Below are positions 42,701-51,008 of a stretch of 64,000 nt of DNA, piece after piece. Made by a program: the position numbers and the translations under genes. Each line of letters starts with the position of its first letter. The first letter of the stretch is position 1. A model generated the notes under the pieces. That model worked only from the letters and a program-made list of their open reading frames with translations. It made no database searches and had not been told where the DNA came from. Source of the stretch: Myxococcales bacterium (GTDB taxonomy: Bacteria; Myxococcota_A; Polyangia; Haliangiales; Haliangiaceae); assembly GCA_028287115.1 (NCBI GenBank), contig JAQBQF010000135.1, positions 27,589 to 91,588 of the forward strand, read 5' to 3'.

Positions 42701-45700
42701 CCACAGGCTCGCAAATGGTGCGCGAGTCGGTTCGCACGTTCGTCGAGCTCGCGGTAGGTCAGTGTCTGCCCGCCGGCCACGACGGCGATCGCGTCCGGCG
42801 TGCGATCGACCTGTGCTTCGAACAGCTCGTGAAGGCATGGATCGGCCGAGTAGTCGCGCGCGGTGGCGTTCCAATCGACGAGCACCTGCTGCCGCTGTTC
42901 GGGCGACAGCAGCGGCAGCTCGTCGACGCGGCGCTGTGGCTGCGCGACGATCCCCTCGAGCAGCCGCTCGAAATGATCTGCCATGCGGACCATCGTCGGC
43001 GGGTCGAACAGATCGCGCGCGTAATCGAAGACGATCCTGAGCTGTTCTCCGCCGGAGAATACGCCGACGAGCAAATCGAACTTCGCCGACCGGATCTCGG
43101 GGATTTCTGCGGTCACCGTCAGACCGGGAAGCCTCGGCCTTTCGTACGCGTCGACCTGAAAGAACACCTGGAACAGCGGCGTGTGACTGAGGCTCCGGTC
43201 GGGTTTGAGCTCGTCGATGAGCTTCTCGAACGGCAAGTCCTGGTGCGCGTACGCGCCGAGCGTGGTGTCGCGGACGTTCCCGAGGACCTCCGCAAACGTC
43301 GGGTTCTCGGAGAAGTTCGTTCGCATCACCACGGTGTTCACGAACAACCCGATCAGCCCTTCGATCTCGTGTCGCGTCCGTCCAGCGATCGGCGAACCGA
43401 CGAGAATATCATCCTGACGCGAGTAGCGATGCAGCAGCGTTTGGAACGCCGCGAGCATCAGCATGTACATCGTGACCCCTTGGTCGCGGCTCACCACCTC
43501 GAGCTCCCGCGAGAGTGTCGACGACAGGGCAAAGAGGTACTGCCCTCCCCGATGCGACATCTCGGGCGGCCGCGGGTGGTCGTGTGGCAGCTCGAGCACC
43601 GGCGGGATACCTGCGAGCTGCTTCTTCCAGTACGCGAGTTGGCCGTCGAAGACCTGGTTCGTCAAACCAGTCTGCCATCGCGTGTAATCGCTGTACTGGA
43701 TCGGCAGCGGCGAGAGCGGTGACGGTCGCCCGTCGCGATGCGCGGCGTACAACGCAGCGAGATCTTCGACGAGCACACCCATCGACCAACCATCGGTCAC
43801 GATGTGATGCATCGTCACGACGAGCGTGTGGTCGTCGTCTCCGGATCTCAGCAACTTCACACGCCACGGCAGCTCTGTAGCGAGGTCAAATGGCCGCGCG
43901 ACCTCGTCATTCGCGACGTCGCGTACGGCGCGCTCGGGATCGGCAGTCGTGCGCAGATCGACTTTGGTCAGCAAAAACGGCGCGTCCGAAATCACGATCG
44001 CCGGGCGGCCGCCTTGGCTCACGACCGTGCTTCGGAGTGTCTCGTGGCGCTGATGGATCTCCTGCAGACCGTACTCGAGTGCCGCAACATCGAGCGCACC
44101 TCTCAGGCGAAACACGACCGGCGCGTTGTATAGCGAGCTCCCGTTGGTCATCTGATCGATGAACCACATGCGCTGCTGCGCGAACGAGAGAGGTCGCTCG
44201 CCATCGGTTGGCTGGGCTTCGATCGACGTCGAGCCCAACCGATCCTTACTTCGAGCAGCCGCGATCTTCTGCGCCTGACCAGCGAGTGTCGGCGTCTCGA
44301 ATACACTCCGCAACGGGACAGCGATGTCGAACACATCGCGGATGCGCGAGATCAGCCGCATGCCGAGAAGCGAATGTCCGCCGAGATGAAAGAAGTGGTC
44401 CGTGAGCCCGACGCGGTCGACTTGCAGGAGGTGCTCCCAGATCCCAGCGAGCAGCTCCTCCTCGGGTGTCCGTGGCGCGACGTACTCTGATTCCTCGCTC
44501 GACGATGAATCGGGTGCGGGCAGCGCCAAACGATCGATCTTGCCGTTGGGCGTCAGCGGCAGCGCGTCGAGCATCACGAATGCCGCCGGTACCATGTACG
44601 CGGGAAGGCGTTGCTCGAGGTACGTCCGGAGCTCGCTGATCTCGAGCGCGCCGACCTTGCCGACGACGTACGCGACGAGCCGCTTGTCGCCGGGCGTATC
44701 TTCTCGCGCGAGCACGGATGCTTCGCGCACGCTCGGATGACTCGCGAGGACGACTTCGATCTCTCCGGGTTCGATCCGGAAGCCGCGGATCTTGACCTGA
44801 TGGTCGCTGCGTCCCATGTAGCAGAGCGTGCCGTCGGGAAGCCAGCGAGCGACGTCGCCCGTCTTGTAGAGCTTGCCCGGGCCGAACGGATTCGCGATGA
44901 AGCGCTGGCTCGTGAGCTCGGGTCGATTCAGATAGCCGCGCGCCACGCCGTCGCCGCCCGCGTAGATCTCTCCGCGCGCTCCGGGCGGTACGAGCTGACC
45001 GCGAGCATCGAGCAAGTAGATCTGCGTGTTGGAGATCGGCCGTCCGATCGTCGGTGTGCCCTCACCGCTGCGAATGGTCCAGGTCACGAGGAACGTCTCG
45101 GTCGGGCCATACAAGTCGTACACACGGCGAACGCCGGCGGCGTAGAGCTGCTTCACGAGTGCGTTCGGCAGCGCCTCTCCTGCCGTCGAGACGGTCTGCA
45201 CCGAGGCCGGCAGCTTGCCATCGCGCATGAACACCGCCAGCACCGACGGTACCGAGTTCACGAACGTGATCCCGGCGTCCGCGGGAACGGTCGCCAGCGC
45301 GAATAGATCTTCGACGACATAGACGCGCCCGCCCCAGGACAGCGGGACGAGGAGCTCGAACAGCGACATGTCGAAGCACACCGAGGTCGCGAACAGCCAC
45401 ACTCCCGCTAGCTCCTCGGGCGGATGCATCTCGCGCGAGAACTCGCAGTAATTCACCATCACCCGGTGCTCGATCGCGATCCCCTTGGGTCGGCCGGTGG
45501 ACCCAGACGTATAGATGACGTGAGACAGGCTCGTCCGATTCGTCAGGCGTGTCGGTCGGGAGACCGCCGAGCGCGCGATCTCGACCGCATCAGCGTCGAC
45601 GCGAACGACTCGCGCCCCGACGTCGGGGAGCCGACCACCGAGCGAGATCTGGGTAACGAGAACCTTCGGTCGTGCGTCTTCCTGAATGAAGGAGAGCCGA

Positions 45701-47451
45701 TCCTTCGGATAGGTCGGGTCGAGCGGTACGTACGCCGCGCCCGATTTGAACGCAGCGAACAGCGCGATCACGAGCTCGACCGAGCGCTCGAGGAAGATTC
45801 CGACCAGCTCACCAGGCCCTGCCCCGCACGCTCGCAAGTGGTGCGCGAGTCGGTTTGCACGTTCGTCGAGCTCGCGATAGGTCAGCGTCTCTCCAGCGGC
45901 CATCACCGCGATCGCATCCGGCGTGCGATCGACCTGTGCCTCGAACAGCTCCTGGATGCAGACGTCGGCCGGGTAGTCACGCGCGGTAGCGTTCCAATCG
46001 ACGAGCACTTGCTGGCGCTCGTCGGGCGACAACAGCGCCAGCTCGCCGATGCGGCAATCGGGCTGCGAAACTGCATCCATCGTGAGGTTGCGAAAGTGGT
46101 CGACGAGCCGGCGGATCGTCGATGCCTCGAACAGGTCGGTGCTGTACTCGAACGTGCACCTCAAGCCACCAGGCGTCTCGGTCGCATAGAGCGAGAGATC
46201 GAAGATCGAGCCTCCGCTATGCAGAAAGTCGAGGTCGACGCCGAGGTCGGGAAGGATATCGACGCGCGAGGGCTTCTCCTGGAAGATGAACCCGACCTGG
46301 AACAGCGGATTCTTTCCATCGGTGCGCGAGGCACTCAGCTCGGCGACGACCTTGTCGAATGGCACCTCCTGATGGGCCTGAGCGCCGAGGGTGACTTCGC
46401 GCACTCGCCGGATCACGTCGCGAAACGACGGATTACCGCTGAGGTCGGCGCGCAGCACGACCATGTTTGCGAAGAATCCAATGAGATCATGAGTATCGAC
46501 ATGCTCGCGATTGGCAATCACCGCACCGATCGCCAAATCCTCTTGGCTCGAATAACGAAACAGCAGCGTGTCCAAGGCTGCCAACAGCACCATGAATACG
46601 GTGGAGCGTTCCTGACGTGCTAACTCGCGCAACGCATCGCACACGGATGGATCCAACACGACGCGCTCTCGCGCGCCCTGGAACGTCGGGAACCGCGACG
46701 GTTTGTCGGTCGGCAAAGCGATGCTCGGCGGAGCGCCGCGCAATTGACGTGTCCAGTAGGCAAGCCCGGACCGCAATTGCTCGCCGCTCAGGCGCTCGCG
46801 CTGCCAGATCGCGAAGTCCGCGTATTGAATGGCCAGCTCTTGGAGCTGCGGCGCGCGATCTTGCACGAAGCCCCGATAGAGCTCGGCGAGATCGCGGAGG
46901 AAAATGTTATCCGACCAACCGTCGGTGATCGCGTGATGGGTCGACACGATCAGGACGTGCGTCGTTTCGGATACGCCGAGAAGGCGCACCCGCAGCGCTG
47001 GCTTGGTCGGTCCAAGCAGGGCTTCGCGGTTGTGGGAGATCGCGACCGTCTCGAGATGTGCGCTCTGCTCGGCAGGTGACAGCTTGCGGAGATCCTCGAA
47101 GAGGATCGGATCAGCAAATGGATTCTCGTCCGACACGCGCTGCGCCGGAACGTCATCCTGCTCGAAGAAGGTCGTCCGTAAGATGTCGTGCCGCTGGGCC
47201 AGCGCATGAAGGCTCTTGCGAAGCGTCTCCACATCCAGCGCACCTTCGAACGTGTAGGCCGCGCTTTCGTTGTAGGGCCGCACGGGCGCGTCGGCGGCGA
47301 GTCCCTTCTCCACGAGCCATAGACGCTGCTGCGCGAACGATAAAGGAGAAGCGTCTGTCGTCGTGCGCCGAGGAATCTTCGAGCGCGATGAGCGGTCACC
47401 GCGCTTGGTTCTGAGTGCTTCGAGGATCTCGCGTTTCCGTTGGTCGATCAT
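39739..47451 (-). CDS. Large NRPS C-A-T-C-A-T-C (2570 aa)
   Basis: Domains in order: short basic helix (1-30), C1 (30-460, HHAITDG near 172), A1 (480-970), T1 (GGHSL near 1024), C2 (1080-1510, HHIVTDG near 1217), A2 (1540-2020), T2 (GGNSM near 2062) and C3 (2110-2565, HHVALDG near 2260). It is the only NRPS here that starts with C, so it should take its chain from the preceding A-T protein, 46 bases upstream. A1 and A2 are strikingly alike over long stretches and look like a recent duplication. Pockets read D-M-F-N-S-A-L-L-V-K and D-M-F-N-S-A-W-I-V-K; they most resemble small/alanine-type codes but I do not assign them. C3 belongs with the unusual terminal C domains of the 12.7 and 32.4 kb proteins and passes the chain to an A-first protein. 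Confidence 0.88.
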   Translation of the reverse strand: MIDQRKREILEALRTKRGDRSSRSKIPRRTTTDASPLSFAQQRLWLVEKGLAADAPVRPYNESAAYTFEGALDVETLRKSLHALAQRHDILRTTFFEQDDVPAQRVSDENPFADPILFEDLRKLSPAEQSAHLETVAISHNREALLGPTKPALRVRLLGVSETTHVLIVSTHHAITDGWSDNIFLRDLAELYRGFVQDRAPQLQELAIQYADFAIWQRERLSGEQLRSGLAYWTRQLRGAPPSIALPTDKPSRFPTFQGARERVVLDPSVCDALRELARQERSTVFMVLLAALDTLLFRYSSQEDLAIGAVIANREHVDTHDLIGFFANMVVLRADLSGNPSFRDVIRRVREVTLGAQAHQEVPFDKVVAELSASRTDGKNPLFQVGFIFQEKPSRVDILPDLGVDLDFLHSGGSIFDLSLYATETPGGLRCTFEYSTDLFEASTIRRLVDHFRNLTMDAVSQPDCRIGELALLSPDERQQVLVDWNATARDYPADVCIQELFEAQVDRTPDAIAVMAAGETLTYRELDERANRLAHHLRACGAGPGELVGIFLERSVELVIALFAAFKSGAAYVPLDPTYPKDRLSFIQEDARPKVLVTQISLGGRLPDVGARVVRVDADAVEIARSAVSRPTRLTNRTSLSHVIYTSGSTGRPKGIAIEHRVMVNYCEFSREMHPPEELAGVWLFATSVCFDMSLFELLVPLSWGGRVYVVEDLFALATVPADAGITFVNSVPSVLAVFMRDGKLPASVQTVSTAGEALPNALVKQLYAAGVRRVYDLYGPTETFLVTWTIRSGEGTPTIGRPISNTQIYLLDARGQLVPPGARGEIYAGGDGVARGYLNRPELTSQRFIANPFGPGKLYKTGDVARWLPDGTLCYMGRSDHQVKIRGFRIEPGEIEVVLASHPSVREASVLAREDTPGDKRLVAYVVGKVGALEISELRTYLEQRLPAYMVPAAFVMLDALPLTPNGKIDRLALPAPDSSSSEESEYVAPRTPEEELLAGIWEHLLQVDRVGLTDHFFHLGGHSLLGMRLISRIRDVFDIAVPLRSVFETPTLAGQAQKIAAARSKDRLGSTSIEAQPTDGERPLSFAQQRMWFIDQMTNGSSLYNAPVVFRLRGALDVAALEYGLQEIHQRHETLRSTVVSQGGRPAIVISDAPFLLTKVDLRTTADPERAVRDVANDEVARPFDLATELPWRVKLLRSGDDDHTLVVTMHHIVTDGWSMGVLVEDLAALYAAHRDGRPSPLSPLPIQYSDYTRWQTGLTNQVFDGQLAYWKKQLAGIPPVLELPHDHPRPPEMSHRGGQYLFALSSTLSRELEVVSRDQGVTMYMLMLAAFQTLLHRYSRQDDILVGSPIAGRTRHEIEGLIGLFVNTVVMRTNFSENPTFAEVLGNVRDTTLGAYAHQDLPFEKLIDELKPDRSLSHTPLFQVFFQVDAYERPRLPGLTVTAEIPEIRSAKFDLLVGVFSGGEQLRIVFDYARDLFDPPTMVRMADHFERLLEGIVAQPQRRVDELPLLSPEQRQQVLVDWNATARDYSADPCLHELFEAQVDRTPDAIAVVAGGQTLTYRELDERANRLAHHLRACGAGPGELVGIFLERSAELVIALFAALKSGAAYVPLDPTYPKDRLAFIQEDARPKVLVTQTSLGGRLPDIGARIVRVDADAAELARAPSSRPTRLTDRTSLSHVIYTSGSTGRPKGIAIEHRVMVNYCQFSREIHPPDELRSVLFATSVCFDMSLFELFVPLSLGGCATVVENLFSLATLPADAGITFVNAVPSVLAAFLRDNALPPSVETVSCAGEALPNALVKQLYAAGIRRVYDWYGPTETFIVTWTVRSGDGTPTIGRPISNMQIYLLDAHGQLVPPGARGDLYAGGEGLARGYLNRPDLTNERFIPNPFGPGQLYKTGDVARWLPDGTLVYLGRSDHQVKIRGFRIEPGEIEVVLASHPTVREAAVVAREDTPGDKRLVAYVVGKAGAPEISELQAYLAERVPEYMMPAAFVTLEALPQTPNGKIDRLALPAVTDDAYLRDEYVAPRSEDEQALARTWQGLLGIERVGARDNFFQLGGNSMLALQLIARIRRDLGAELRPQDVFSAPTVEQMATRMGRSSDELSQRGSVKRLSLTEGPAGLLQPYWWTINEDDPRKGVPLVVPQAFRLRGPLEPWAIERALPAVAARHEILRTNYEWRGGELRQIVRPAQPPFLPSYQYENWEGRDRGDQERALAEATQESLKRPFDLGHGPVARIKLIRLGPEEHALVRVMHHVALDGPSVALFTHDLAAGYRAALDQPSAEVVNLRDPLPFQFLDVATYLQAYRDSSAGRADIEYWQRRFDGVQPLALPVDFSRDEVDAESRAKQASTGRPYVAHFPYAEAIREGNETLAELVVTAARRASVTPLVYFLAGLGELLHGETGQTDIALQTSLNVRPLLGAESLIGGFNSLIFVRMDLSKRTSHRELLAQVGESFSQAYARALISPVQIVPAHAGRLNVGFVPGLDDEFRIGDAVGTALPISIDSVSPFDLRPDIMLDGRQLFVSFAYNTRLFRHETMERMCGRYLELLRSMAEDPNGQVHGK

Positions 47452-47497
47452 CTGAACCGCCGCAAGTTGGAGCGCGCCGGCGCGGTCGGCTCGCGCA

Positions 47498-49408
47498 TCA
47501 GCCGTCTCCGTGCTGAAGGGTTTTTGCCAACGCGCTCGCTTCCTCGTCCGTCATCTTCGCCACGCGCAGAAACTCCTGAGCGTTCTGCTCGATGTCGCGC
47601 GCCGGCGCCGCTTCGAGCAACGCGGCGGCGAGTTGACCGACCGTTGGATGATCGAACAACGCATCGAAGTCGACGTCGACGTTCAGCGCATCGGAGATCA
47701 TGGCCACGGCCTGCGTCAGCGCGAGCGAGTATCCACCCAATTCGAAGAAATCGTCCTCGACGCCGATCGGGCTAACGCCGAGCACCGACGCCCACACGTC
47801 GACGATGACTTCCTCGACGGCGGTTCGTGGAGCGACATAACGCTTTTCGGTACGCCAGTCGGGAACGGGTAACGCCTTTCGATCGAGCTTGCCGTTAGGC
47901 GTCAGTGGCATTTCCTCGAGCCACACGAACGCCGAAGGCATCATGTAGTCGGGGAGCGTGCCGCCGAGGAAGCTCCGGTGTTCGGCGGCCGTCGGGCGCG
48001 GCGACGTCGTGCCGACGAGGTACGCGACTAGCCGTTTGTCTCCGGACGGGTCCTCCCGCGCGATCACCGCGACCTCGTTCACCCCTTCACGGCGCGCCAG
48101 CGCAGCCTCGATCTCCGCCAGCTCGATCCGGAATCCTCGGATCTTCACCTGGTGATCGTTTCGGCCCAAGAACTCGAGGACTCCATCGGGGCGCCAACGC
48201 GCGAGGTCGCCGGTGCAATAGACGCGTCCACCGGACGGGCCGAATGGATCCGGAACGAACCGCTCGGCGGTGAGCGCGGGAGAACTGAGGTAACAGCGCG
48301 CAAGCCCCTCGCCTCCGGTCACGAGTTGTCCCGCAAGGCCGATAGGTACCGCGCCGAAGGTGTCATCCACGACGTACGCAGTCGTGTTGGAGATCGGGCG
48401 GCCAATGGGAATCGAATGGGGGATCTCGCTCGACCGATTCAGCTCGAAGGTAGTCGTGAACGTCGTGTTCTCCGTCGGGCCATAACCGTTGCTGAAGATC
48501 GATCCAGCGGGCATTCGGGTCACGAGGCGAGCGACACTCTTCGGCGTCAGGACGTCACCGCCGGCCATGACGTGCCGAACCGAGGCGATCGTGTCCACAT
48601 GTTGTTCGACCATCTTGTCGAACAGTCCGCTGGTCAGCCAGAGGTGCGAGACCGCGTGAGCGCGGATCGTGGTCGCGATCTCGTCGAGAGGGAGAACTCC
48701 GGGTGGGGCGACGGCGACGCATGCCCCGTTCGTCAGCGCACCCCAGATCTCGAGCGTCGAGGCATCGAACGAGACCGGCGCGAGCTGAAGAAACACGTCG
48801 CCAGGACCAGCCTTTAGAAACCGGTTGTTCTGGACCAGCCTGCAGATGGCGCGATGCGGAATGCACACGCCCTTCGGCCGTCCCGTCGAGCCCGACGTGA
48901 ACTCGACATATGCCAAGTTGTCCGGACGCGCTCCCGAGTCGAACGACTCGGCTGCGTCGTCCGCGGTCGGTTTCGCGTCTGGCACGAAAGGGATCAGGTG
49001 AGTCCCCGCGGGCATGACAACATCGGGCTGCGAGCCCGCATAGATCACCGCGCGCGGTCTTGCGTCCTGCAGCATGGCAGCGAGGCGCTCACGCGGGTAC
49101 GTCGCGTCGAGAGGCAGGTAGGCTCCCCCGGCCTTGAGGATCGCGAGCAGGACGATGATCATCTCGGACGAGCGGTCCACGAACGTCCCGACCAAGACAT
49201 CGGGGCCGACTCCGAGCGCACGCAATTGCCGCGCAAGCCGTTTCGCCCGTGCCTCGAGCTCGCGATACGTGAGCGACTGGCTTCCGAAGCGAATCGCGAT
49301 CGCATCCGGGGCAGTGCGTGCATGCTCGGCGATGAAGTCGTGGACGCAGAGATCGCGTCGATAACTGCACTCGGTCGCGTTCCACTCTATCGAGGGATCA
49401 GCGGCCAT
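47498..49408 (-). CDS. NRPS loading module A(Val)-T
   Basis: At 636 aa it has only an A domain (FTSGSTGRPKG near 170) and a carrier (GGYSLALTQ, with Tyr where His is usual but the phosphopantetheine Ser kept). The pocket reads D-A-L-W-M-G-G-T-F-K, a valine-type signature. Lacking a C domain and lying directly upstream of the C-first protein, it is the best candidate for the first module. Its last 30 residues form a helical acidic tail that could dock with the basic N-terminal helix of the 2570-residue protein. ATG 49408 has only a weak ribosome site. It is divergent from a putative oxygenase gene. Confidence 0.87.
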   Translation of the reverse strand: MAADPSIEWNATECSYRRDLCVHDFIAEHARTAPDAIAIRFGSQSLTYRELEARAKRLARQLRALGVGPDVLVGTFVDRSSEMIIVLLAILKAGGAYLPLDATYPRERLAAMLQDARPRAVIYAGSQPDVVMPAGTHLIPFVPDAKPTADDAAESFDSGARPDNLAYVEFTSGSTGRPKGVCIPHRAICRLVQNNRFLKAGPGDVFLQLAPVSFDASTLEIWGALTNGACVAVAPPGVLPLDEIATTIRAHAVSHLWLTSGLFDKMVEQHVDTIASVRHVMAGGDVLTPKSVARLVTRMPAGSIFSNGYGPTENTTFTTTFELNRSSEIPHSIPIGRPISNTTAYVVDDTFGAVPIGLAGQLVTGGEGLARCYLSSPALTAERFVPDPFGPSGGRVYCTGDLARWRPDGVLEFLGRNDHQVKIRGFRIELAEIEAALARREGVNEVAVIAREDPSGDKRLVAYLVGTTSPRPTAAEHRSFLGGTLPDYMMPSAFVWLEEMPLTPNGKLDRKALPVPDWRTEKRYVAPRTAVEEVIVDVWASVLGVSPIGVEDDFFELGGYSLALTQAVAMISDALNVDVDFDALFDHPTVGQLAAALLEAAPARDIEQNAQEFLRVAKMTDEEASALAKTLQHGDG

Positions 49409-49413
49409 ACGCG

Positions 49414-49443
49414 ACGATAGTCATCCCGACGATGGTCATACCA
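49414..49443. repeat. Tandem 15-base repeat before the loading-module gene
   Basis: GACGATAGTCATCCC is followed at once by GACGATGGTCATACC, two copies matching at 13 of 15 bases. They lie 6-35 bases before the NRPS start codon in a 200-base divergent intergenic region, so they could be an operator or a leader element. Chance or slippage is the alternative. Confidence 0.4.
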
Positions 49444-49608
49444 ACCTCCCCGTCCGTCATAAGGTGAAACAGTATCTGCTTCATGTTGCGATGATCAAGG
49501 CATGCTGCCGGGATTGCCGAAGCTGACGGGCAACGCGTCCAGCAGCAGGTGCGCAAGAACCCCCACTGTGTGCTGTATCGTGTCTGGACGCACGGAGAGG
49601 AGCAGGAC

Positions 49609-50478
49609 ATGACGACCGATCCTAACGCCCGTTTTCGACAACTGGAATCCAGCAAAGGGAAGCTCGAGCGCAAGATCGACAATGTTGACGATCTTGATCT
49701 GTGTGCGTCGTTTGCCGTCCTCGACCGGCTCGAGATCGCACATCAGATCCTGACGCTCGGTGAGCCACCCAAGATAAAACTCCAGAACCGCGCGCTGAAT
49801 CCAGGACAACTCCTCGACGGCCGCGAGTTCGGTGGAGAGTTCATCAGCTTGAAGAACGATTGGGAGGCTTGCATGACGATGCAAGCATTCCTTTCGAACG
49901 AGCTCACGAAGCGACGGGGTTTCATTGATTACGATGTAAGCGACGTTGGATTCTTCGACTTGAATATCGCCACTGATAGCGGATTCTCCTGGCATCACGA
50001 CAGTAACTGGACCAGCTTTCTTCGTCCAACCAACAGGACTTACCATGGCTGGTTCGTGTACTCGTGTACGCCCGACTGCAACAGCACACTCGCGGTATCC
50101 GGCGAGCCCCGCTTCAACGAATGCAATACGAATGTCGTGCTGGGAATCCGTAGTATCAAAGACAATGAAGCGATAAAGCCAAACATCATCGCGCCATTGC
50201 AAAAACACACGTTGGTCTTGTTCCCGGTCGGGTCGGTCCATCGCACCTATCGCTTCAAAGAACCCGACGTGCTGGCAGGAAACCGAGTGTGCCCGAGCTT
50301 CATCCTGCATCACAAGGCGGATACCCTGAACGACGAAAAAATCGCCGGACTGTCCGACGACGAGCTCTGCGAGGTTTTCAAGCGGTATCGGATCGAGAAG
50401 GAGCTCGAGACCGGGCACTTCATGATCAACGTGCTGGAGGAGCACCCGCGAATCGGGCCGTTACTCGGACGGATCTAG
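49609..50478 (+). CDS. Putative Fe(II)/2OG-type oxygenase
   Basis: The 289-residue protein shows no family I can name, but WHHDSNW (near 130) looks like an HxD site and VGSVHRTYRF (near 210) like the distal His followed by an Arg, the usual facial triad plus 2OG-binding residue. The fold pattern (beta-rich centre, helical ends) fits a double-stranded beta-helix. ATG 49609 follows GGAGAGGAGCAGGAC, a strong ribosome site. Base composition is visibly more AT-rich than in the NRPS genes, suggesting separate acquisition. It is divergent from the loading NRPS and may mark the right edge of the cluster. Function beyond oxygenase is not supported. Confidence 0.55.
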   Translation: MTTDPNARFRQLESSKGKLERKIDNVDDLDLCASFAVLDRLEIAHQILTLGEPPKIKLQNRALNPGQLLDGREFGGEFISLKNDWEACMTMQAFLSNELTKRRGFIDYDVSDVGFFDLNIATDSGFSWHHDSNWTSFLRPTNRTYHGWFVYSCTPDCNSTLAVSGEPRFNECNTNVVLGIRSIKDNEAIKPNIIAPLQKHTLVLFPVGSVHRTYRFKEPDVLAGNRVCPSFILHHKADTLNDEKIAGLSDDELCEVFKRYRIEKELETGHFMINVLEEHPRIGPLLGRI

Positions 50479-50651
50479 AAGCCGTCGCCGACCCGTGAAA
50501 CTCGGCCAGTTGTTCGCGAAGGCCCCTAAAGTGCCCACTCGTGTGTGCAGTCGAACCACAACACCTGGGCTCATCCGCTGCTGAATCGATTGAGTTACGT
50601 CGAAAGGTTCAGGTAGCGTCCATCGAGCGAGCATCTTCACGGGAACGAGCA

Positions 50652-50987
50652 ATGAAGCCAACGGTACAGTTCGATGTATTTGAACAATTGGATATCCGAG
50701 TCGGCAAGATTGTCGGCGTCGACATCGCCTCCACGAAGAAGCCTACGTATCGGCTCGAGATCGATTTTGGTACCGAGATCGGGCGCAAGGTGTCGTGCGG
50801 CGGATATCGCCACTACCCGGTCGAGGCCCTCATGGGCAAGCTGGTCCTCGCGGTCGTTAACTTCCCGACGAAGAAGATGGGACCTGAGAAGTCCGAGGTC
50901 TTGGTGCTCGGGGTGAACGACGATGCCGGCAACACCGTCTATGTGTCCCCCGCGTCCGACGTGCCCGTCGGACAGGTCCTGTTCTAG
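50652..50987 (+). CDS. csaA: CsaA/tRNA-binding-domain protein
   Basis: This 111-residue protein is a single OB-fold tRNA-binding domain like CsaA and the C-terminal domain of methionyl-tRNA synthetase. Visible marks are FEQLDIRVGKIV at the start and VLAVVNFPTKKMGPEKSEVLVLG in parts, typical of the family (the latter lies near 70-92). CsaA has chaperone-like and tRNA-binding activity as a dimer. The ATG at 50652 is chosen because family members begin at this point; the frame extends upstream without conserved content. It seems unrelated to the NRPS cluster and marks ordinary chromosome. Confidence 0.85.
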   Translation: MKPTVQFDVFEQLDIRVGKIVGVDIASTKKPTYRLEIDFGTEIGRKVSCGGYRHYPVEALMGKLVLAVVNFPTKKMGPEKSEVLVLGVNDDAGNTVYVSPASDVPVGQVLF

Positions 50988-51008
50988 ATCTCGCGGCCGC
51001 GGTATTGA

